Below are positions 6,679 to 9,505 of a DNA stretch of 9,505 bases, piece after piece (position 1 is the stretch's first letter; every line of letters starts with the position of its first letter). The stretch lies in contig JAEYTV010000498.1 of NCBI GenBank assembly GCA_023433855.1, forward strand, positions 1 to 9,505, read 5' to 3'. The DNA is from Pseudomonadota bacterium (lineage in GTDB: Bacteria > Pseudomonadota > Alphaproteobacteria > Rhizobiales > Rhizobiaceae). The position numbers were made by a program, and so were the translations under genes. Under the pieces are notes generated by a model. That model was not told the origin of the DNA and did no database searches. It saw only the letters and a list, made by a program, of their open reading frames with translations.

Positions 6679-7047
6679 ATGAGAACAGCATATATCGGTG
6701 CATCCGCCGTGGGTGCGGCAATACTGACAATGATCGGAATGTCCGGCGCTGCCGGCCAGCAGGGACCTTCCGCAAATCCGCAATCGCAAGGATCGGAGAA
6801 TGGAATGGCACAACAGCATCCGTATGTCGGCATGTGGGTCACCCGGGATGGGCACATCCGTCAGGAGCTTCTGCCGAATGGTCGCTATGATGAAGCTCGA
6901 GGGACTCGAAAAAGCGCCTATCAGGGCAGATACGAGGTCCGGAACAACCAGATCCTATACTGGGATGATACCGGCTTTACAGCGGATGGCGAATTCGTTG
7001 ACGCGAACACCCTTCATCATGGCGGCATGATCTTCTATCGGGAATAG
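6679..7047 (+). CDS. Atu4866-domain protein with an added signal peptide
   Basis: The product is 122 residues. The C-terminal 80 residues, from MAQQHPYVGMWVTRDGHIRQ through ELLPNGRYDEARG, KSAYQGRYEV, YWDDTGFTADGEF and the final HHGGMIFYRE, are characteristic of the Atu4866 family. That family is a small beta-barrel of unknown function first defined from an Agrobacterium protein. Here the core is preceded by about 42 residues: an apparent Sec signal (Arg2, hydrophobic from about 4 to 21, possible cut around Ala24/Ala25) and a low-complexity Gln/Ser/Asn/Gly linker. The upstream start ATG 6679 has GGAG at 6668-6671, 7 nt away. The internal in-frame ATG at 6805 also has GGAG (6795-6798) 6 nt upstream and would yield exactly the leaderless core, so two products are possible. 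It is the last gene of the SDR trio, 66 bp after the NTF2-like gene, and converges with marR. Function unknown. Confidence 0.88.
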   Translation: MRTAYIGASAVGAAILTMIGMSGAAGQQGPSANPQSQGSENGMAQQHPYVGMWVTRDGHIRQELLPNGRYDEARGTRKSAYQGRYEVRNNQILYWDDTGFTADGEFVDANTLHHGGMIFYRE

Positions 7048-7094
7048 AGGATCGACCGGGGCCGGAAGGGGCCTTCGCTGATGCATCCCATGGA

Positions 7095-7538
7095 TCATTC
7101 CTCGGCAGAGGCCTCTGCCGCCTTCGTCGCCTTGGTGGCGAGCTCGATAAAGCGCTGGTATTCGGCGTCATCGAGCCCCGGAAGTATGTCTTTCTGCAGT
7201 TTTTCCACGACCGGGGCCACTGCGGCCAACAGGGTCTCCCCCGTCGTTGTCAGGGTCAGTTCGAGTGCCCGTTTGTCGCGCGTGCTGACCCTCCGTGTAA
7301 CGAGCCCCTTCTGCTCAAGCCGGTCCGCGACGGCTCCCACGGTGGCACGGTCCTTTCCGATGGCATGAGAAAGCCTTGCCTGATCAATGCCCGGGCTGTC
7401 CCTGAGCGCATCGAGAGCGGCGAACTGAACGGGGGTCAGGTCATATCCAGCCTCCCGGACCCGCTGCAGAAAGACCTGCGTCGACAACTGGTGCAGGCGA
7501 CGGATCAGATGCCCCGGCATTCTTGAACTCAGATACAT
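7095..7538 (-). CDS. MarR-family transcriptional regulator (MobR-like)
   Basis: The product is 147 residues, typical for MarR. The winged helix shows LTPVQFAALDALRDSPGIDQ leading to the recognition helix GKDRATVGAVADRLEQKGLV (61-80), then the wing RRVSTRDKRALELTLT with the conserved D-x-R-type turn at 88-94. Flanking helices at both ends supply the dimer interface. It diverges from the MobA-like hydroxylase gene with a 138 bp gap. In Comamonas testosteroni the same arrangement (mobR/mobA) has MobR repressing mobA until 3-hydroxybenzoate binds. A similar role is inferred here. Its start ATG 7538 has GAGGG at 7549-7545, 6 nt away. One of two GTAAG-N4-CWTAC dyads lies over its predicted promoter, consistent with autorepression. 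Convergent with the Atu4866 gene across only 47 bp. Confidence 0.93.
   Translation of the reverse strand: MYLSSRMPGHLIRRLHQLSTQVFLQRVREAGYDLTPVQFAALDALRDSPGIDQARLSHAIGKDRATVGAVADRLEQKGLVTRRVSTRDKRALELTLTTTGETLLAAVAPVVEKLQKDILPGLDDAEYQRFIELATKATKAAEASAEE
7103..7120. repeat. 18-bp perfect palindrome at the 3' end of marR
   Basis: CGGCAGAGGCCTCTGCCG is perfectly self-complementary. It encodes the last Ala-Ala-Glu-Ala-Ser-Ala codons of MarR on the minus strand. It also lies about 56 nt past the Atu4866 stop on the plus strand, where its RNA could form a 7 bp stem with a GGCC loop. No T-run follows on either strand, so it is not called a terminator. Confidence 0.6.
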
Positions 7539-7591
7539 GTAACACCCTCAGCAACCGGTGATCCCAAGTTCCGGCAGGGTACATCAGATTG

Positions 7592-7605
7592 GTAAGCACG
7601 CATAC
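7592..7605. promoter_or_regulatory. Candidate MarR operator, marR-proximal copy
   Basis: GTAAGCACGCATAC has imperfect dyad symmetry (GTA...TAC with GC...GC inside). It shares the pattern GTAAG-N4-C(A/T)TAC with the site at 7642-7655. It overlaps a weak minus-strand -10 (TATGCG, 7604-7599) placed 18 bp from TTGCAT (7628-7623), the best visible marR promoter. Autorepression is inferred. Confidence 0.5.
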
Positions 7606-7613
7606 TTTTTTCA

Positions 7614-7643
7614 TTGACGCTCATGCAATCAGGGGGCTATTGT
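7614..7643 (+). promoter_or_regulatory. Candidate promoter of the MobA-like gene
   Basis: TTGACG (7614-7619, 5 of 6 to consensus) and TATTGT (7638-7643, 4 of 6) are 18 bp apart. The predicted start near 7650 lies inside the second MarR dyad, about 27 nt before the start codon. A long T-run (7606-7611) just upstream adds an AT-rich element. Confidence 0.5.
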
Positions 7644-7655
7644 AAGACGACTTAC
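7642..7655. promoter_or_regulatory. Candidate MarR operator, mobA-proximal copy
   Basis: GTAAG-ACGA-CTTAC is a perfect inverted repeat with 5 bp arms. It overlaps the -10 and predicted start of the MobA-like gene, so occupancy would block transcription. It lies exactly 50 bp from the related site at 7592, about five helical turns, placing both on the same DNA face. Binding by the adjacent MarR is inferred. Confidence 0.55.
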
Positions 7656-7676
7656 TATTGGTTCTTGGGAGGAACG

Positions 7677-9505
7677 ATGCAGTACCACTTGGATGGATTT
7701 CGTCCGGGCGATCCGGAAGTGGCTGCCGTGCTTGGTGATCAGGATGCTCAAGGGCCGCTGCCGGACGTGGTGGACGTGCTGATCGTCGGGTGTGGACCGG
7801 CCGGTCTGACGCTGGCGGCGCAGCTTTCGCGCTTTCCCGAGATTCGCACGAGGATCGTCGAGCGTCGACCGGGACCGCTGGAAAAGGGGCAGGCCGACGG
7901 CATCTCATGCCGGTCTATGGAGATGTTCAACGCCTTCGGTTTCGCCGAGAAGGTTCTCAAGCAGGGATATTGGGTCAACGAGACGACCTTCTGGAAGCCC
8001 GATCCGTCGGATCCCGAACGTATCCTCCGCAATGGCCGGGTTCAGGATGTCGAGGACGGACTGTCCGAAATGCCCCATATGATCCTCAACCAGGCGCGCG
8101 TCCACGACATGTACCTGGATGTGATGCGCAATTCCCCGTCGCGTCTGGTGCCGGACTATTCGCTGCAACTGATTGATCTTACCGTTGATCCGGCTGGCGG
8201 CGAATATCCGGTCGAGGTCTCTCTGGAGCAGCAGGAAGCCGGTCAGGAAGCCGAGGTTGTCAGATTGCGGGCGCGCTACGTCGTGGGCTGTGACGGCGCC
8301 CGAAGCGCCGTTCGACGCGCGATCGGTCGCGAGCTGGTCGGGGATTCGGCCAACCATGCGTGGGGAGTGATGGACGTCCTTCCCGTTACGAACTTCCCCG
8401 ACATCCGTATGAAGACGCTGATCCAGTCAGCCGATGAGGGAAATATCATCATCATCCCGCGTGAGGGCGGTTATCTGACCCGGCTTTATATCGAGCTGGA
8501 CAAACTTGCTGCAGGCGAGCGGGTCGCCAGTCGCAACATCGACATCAGTCACCTGATCGCCGCCGCTCAGCGCATTTTCCGGCCCTATTCGCTCGATGTG
8601 AAGGAGGTCGCCTGGTGGTCGGTCTATGAGATCGGCCAGCGCCTCACCGACAAGTTCGATGATGTTCCGGAAGAAGACATCGGCAGGCGGATGCCACACG
8701 TTTTCATTGCCGGGGATGCGTGCCACACGCATAGTCCGAAGGCCGGACAAGGCATGAACGTGTCGATGGGAGATGCCTTCAACCTGGGCTGGAAGTTGAT
8801 CTCGGTCCTGACCGGACGCTGCGGTACCGAGATCCTTCACAGTTATTCGGCGGAGCGACGGGCGGTTGCGCAGGACCTCATCGATTTCGACCGGGAATGG
8901 TCGAGGATCATGAGCGAGCGGCCTGAGAAGAGCGAGGGCCAAGGTGGTGAACCGCCGAAGTTCCAGCGGTATTTTATCCGGCACGGTCGTTATACGGCCG
9001 GCATGTCCGTGACCTATCAACCCTCCGCGTTGACGGGGCGGCCGACATGGCAGCCGCTTGCGAGCGGCTTCGAGATTGGCAAGCGGTTCCATTCCGCGCC
9101 GGTCATCCGTCTTGCCGACGGCAAGCCGATGGAGTTGGGCCATACCATCCTGGCGGATGCGCGTTGGCGCTTGTTCGCGTTCGCTCCGCAGGACGATCCG
9201 GCCGCGCCGGATTCGGCCATCCGCAAGCTCTCGGAGTTCCTCGCTGATGGGCAGCTTTCCCCGGTTCGCCGCCACACGCCACCCGGCGAGGATGTGGACT
9301 CGCTGATCGACGTGCGCGCCGTTTTCCAGCAGGGGTTTCGTGACCTTGCGTTGGAGGAGATGCCAGAGTTTCTCCTGCCCCGCAAAGGCAGGCTCGGGCT
9401 CGTCGACTACGAGAAGATGTTCTGCCCGGACTTAAAGGGAGGCCGCGACATTTTCGAGATGCGCGGAATCGATCGCAACAGAGGCTGCCTTGTGGTGGTC
9501 AGGCC
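7677..9505 (+). CDS. mobA: FAD-dependent 3-hydroxybenzoate 4-monooxygenase-like hydroxylase (3' end cut)
   Basis: The frame is open for 609 codons to the window edge. The closest family length is about 640, so roughly 30 C-terminal residues are missing. It is a class A flavoprotein hydroxylase that would use NAD(P)H and O2 to hydroxylate an aromatic ring in the cytoplasm, 3-hydroxybenzoate to protocatechuate in MobA. Visible are the FAD motif VLIVGCGPAGLTLAAQL (34-50), the DG motif VVGCDGARSAVRRAIG (202-217) and the GD motif AGDACHTHSPKAGQGMN (345-361). The C-terminal thioredoxin-like domain of the phenol-hydroxylase subfamily follows from about 455. Asp74, His134, Lys246 and Tyr271 appear to correspond to substrate-pocket residues of Comamonas MobA (Asp75, His135, Lys247, Tyr271, recalled from memory). 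ATG 7677 follows GGGAGG (7667-7672). It diverges from the MarR gene, as mobA does from mobR. Phenol 2-monooxygenase or another hydroxybenzoate hydroxylase is the alternative. Confidence 0.85.
   Translation, partial: MQYHLDGFRPGDPEVAAVLGDQDAQGPLPDVVDVLIVGCGPAGLTLAAQLSRFPEIRTRIVERRPGPLEKGQADGISCRSMEMFNAFGFAEKVLKQGYWVNETTFWKPDPSDPERILRNGRVQDVEDGLSEMPHMILNQARVHDMYLDVMRNSPSRLVPDYSLQLIDLTVDPAGGEYPVEVSLEQQEAGQEAEVVRLRARYVVGCDGARSAVRRAIGRELVGDSANHAWGVMDVLPVTNFPDIRMKTLIQSADEGNIIIIPREGGYLTRLYIELDKLAAGERVASRNIDISHLIAAAQRIFRPYSLDVKEVAWWSVYEIGQRLTDKFDDVPEEDIGRRMPHVFIAGDACHTHSPKAGQGMNVSMGDAFNLGWKLISVLTGRCGTEILHSYSAERRAVAQDLIDFDREWSRIMSERPEKSEGQGGEPPKFQRYFIRHGRYTAGMSVTYQPSALTGRPTWQPLASGFEIGKRFHSAPVIRLADGKPMELGHTILADARWRLFAFAPQDDPAAPDSAIRKLSEFLADGQLSPVRRHTPPGEDVDSLIDVRAVFQQGFRDLALEEMPEFLLPRKGRLGLVDYEKMFCPDLKGGRDIFEMRGIDRNRGCLVVVR

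Noticed and set aside
6316..6855. Minus-strand open frame of 179 codons across the NTF2-like and Atu4866 genes
   Set aside because: It spans two well-supported plus-strand genes and the gap between them, and its product is Cys/Arg-rich without a domain.
8427..9275. Minus-strand open frame of 282 codons opposite the MobA-like gene
   Set aside because: It is antisense to a continuous hydroxylase frame with intact FAD motifs, and its translation shows no family features.
1..9505. Search for tRNA, rRNA, CRISPR, IS ends, att sites or phage genes
   Set aside because: No spaced direct repeats, transposase-like translation, terminal inverted repeats or RNA-gene signatures were seen by eye on either strand.

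Overview
The window looks like chromosomal or large-plasmid DNA from an alphaproteobacterium of the Rhizobiales (Rhizobium / Agrobacterium / Ensifer type). It is GC-rich and tightly packed with catabolic genes and their local regulators. It carries an Atu4866-family protein, a family named after an Agrobacterium protein. No mobile element, tRNA, rRNA or CRISPR array is visible. Nine genes are supported and the two outermost are cut by the window edges.

Region 1 (1-4126) is a sugar-acid catabolism locus. On the minus strand, reading right to left, lie an FAD-linked 2-hydroxyacid dehydrogenase (2961-1531), a FadR-type GntR regulator (1503-784) and the N-terminal half of a fumarylacetoacetate-hydrolase-family enzyme (611 to beyond base 1). 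Diverging from them on the plus strand is a D-erythronate dehydrogenase (DenD)-like enzyme (3143-4126). Related TTGTCTGA(C/T)AA-like dyads lie in the denD/oxidase divergent region and in the gntR/FAH gap, so one GntR protein may control both transcription units.

Region 2 (4164-7047) is a LysR-controlled cassette. The LysR gene (5144-4236), followed by a good intrinsic terminator, diverges from a co-directional trio: an NADP-type short-chain dehydrogenase, a small exported NTF2/SnoaL-like protein and a small exported Atu4866-family beta-barrel protein. This is the least understood part of the window. The Atu4866 gene also has an internal, well-placed Shine-Dalgarno and ATG that would give the leaderless 80-residue core.

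Region 3 (7095-9505) is an aromatic hydroxylation module. A MarR regulator (7538-7095) diverges from a phenol-hydroxylase-family flavoprotein (7677 to beyond 9505) that resembles 3-hydroxybenzoate 4-monooxygenase, MobA. The arrangement mirrors the known mobR/mobA pair. Two GTAAG-N4-C(A/T)TAC dyads exactly 50 bp apart sit in the divergent region, one on each predicted start site.

Overall, three unrelated catabolic modules sit side by side, each with its own regulator, as is typical of rhizobial accessory catabolic regions. Promoter and operator calls are by eye and are inferences. Gene-family calls rest on motifs visible in the translations.
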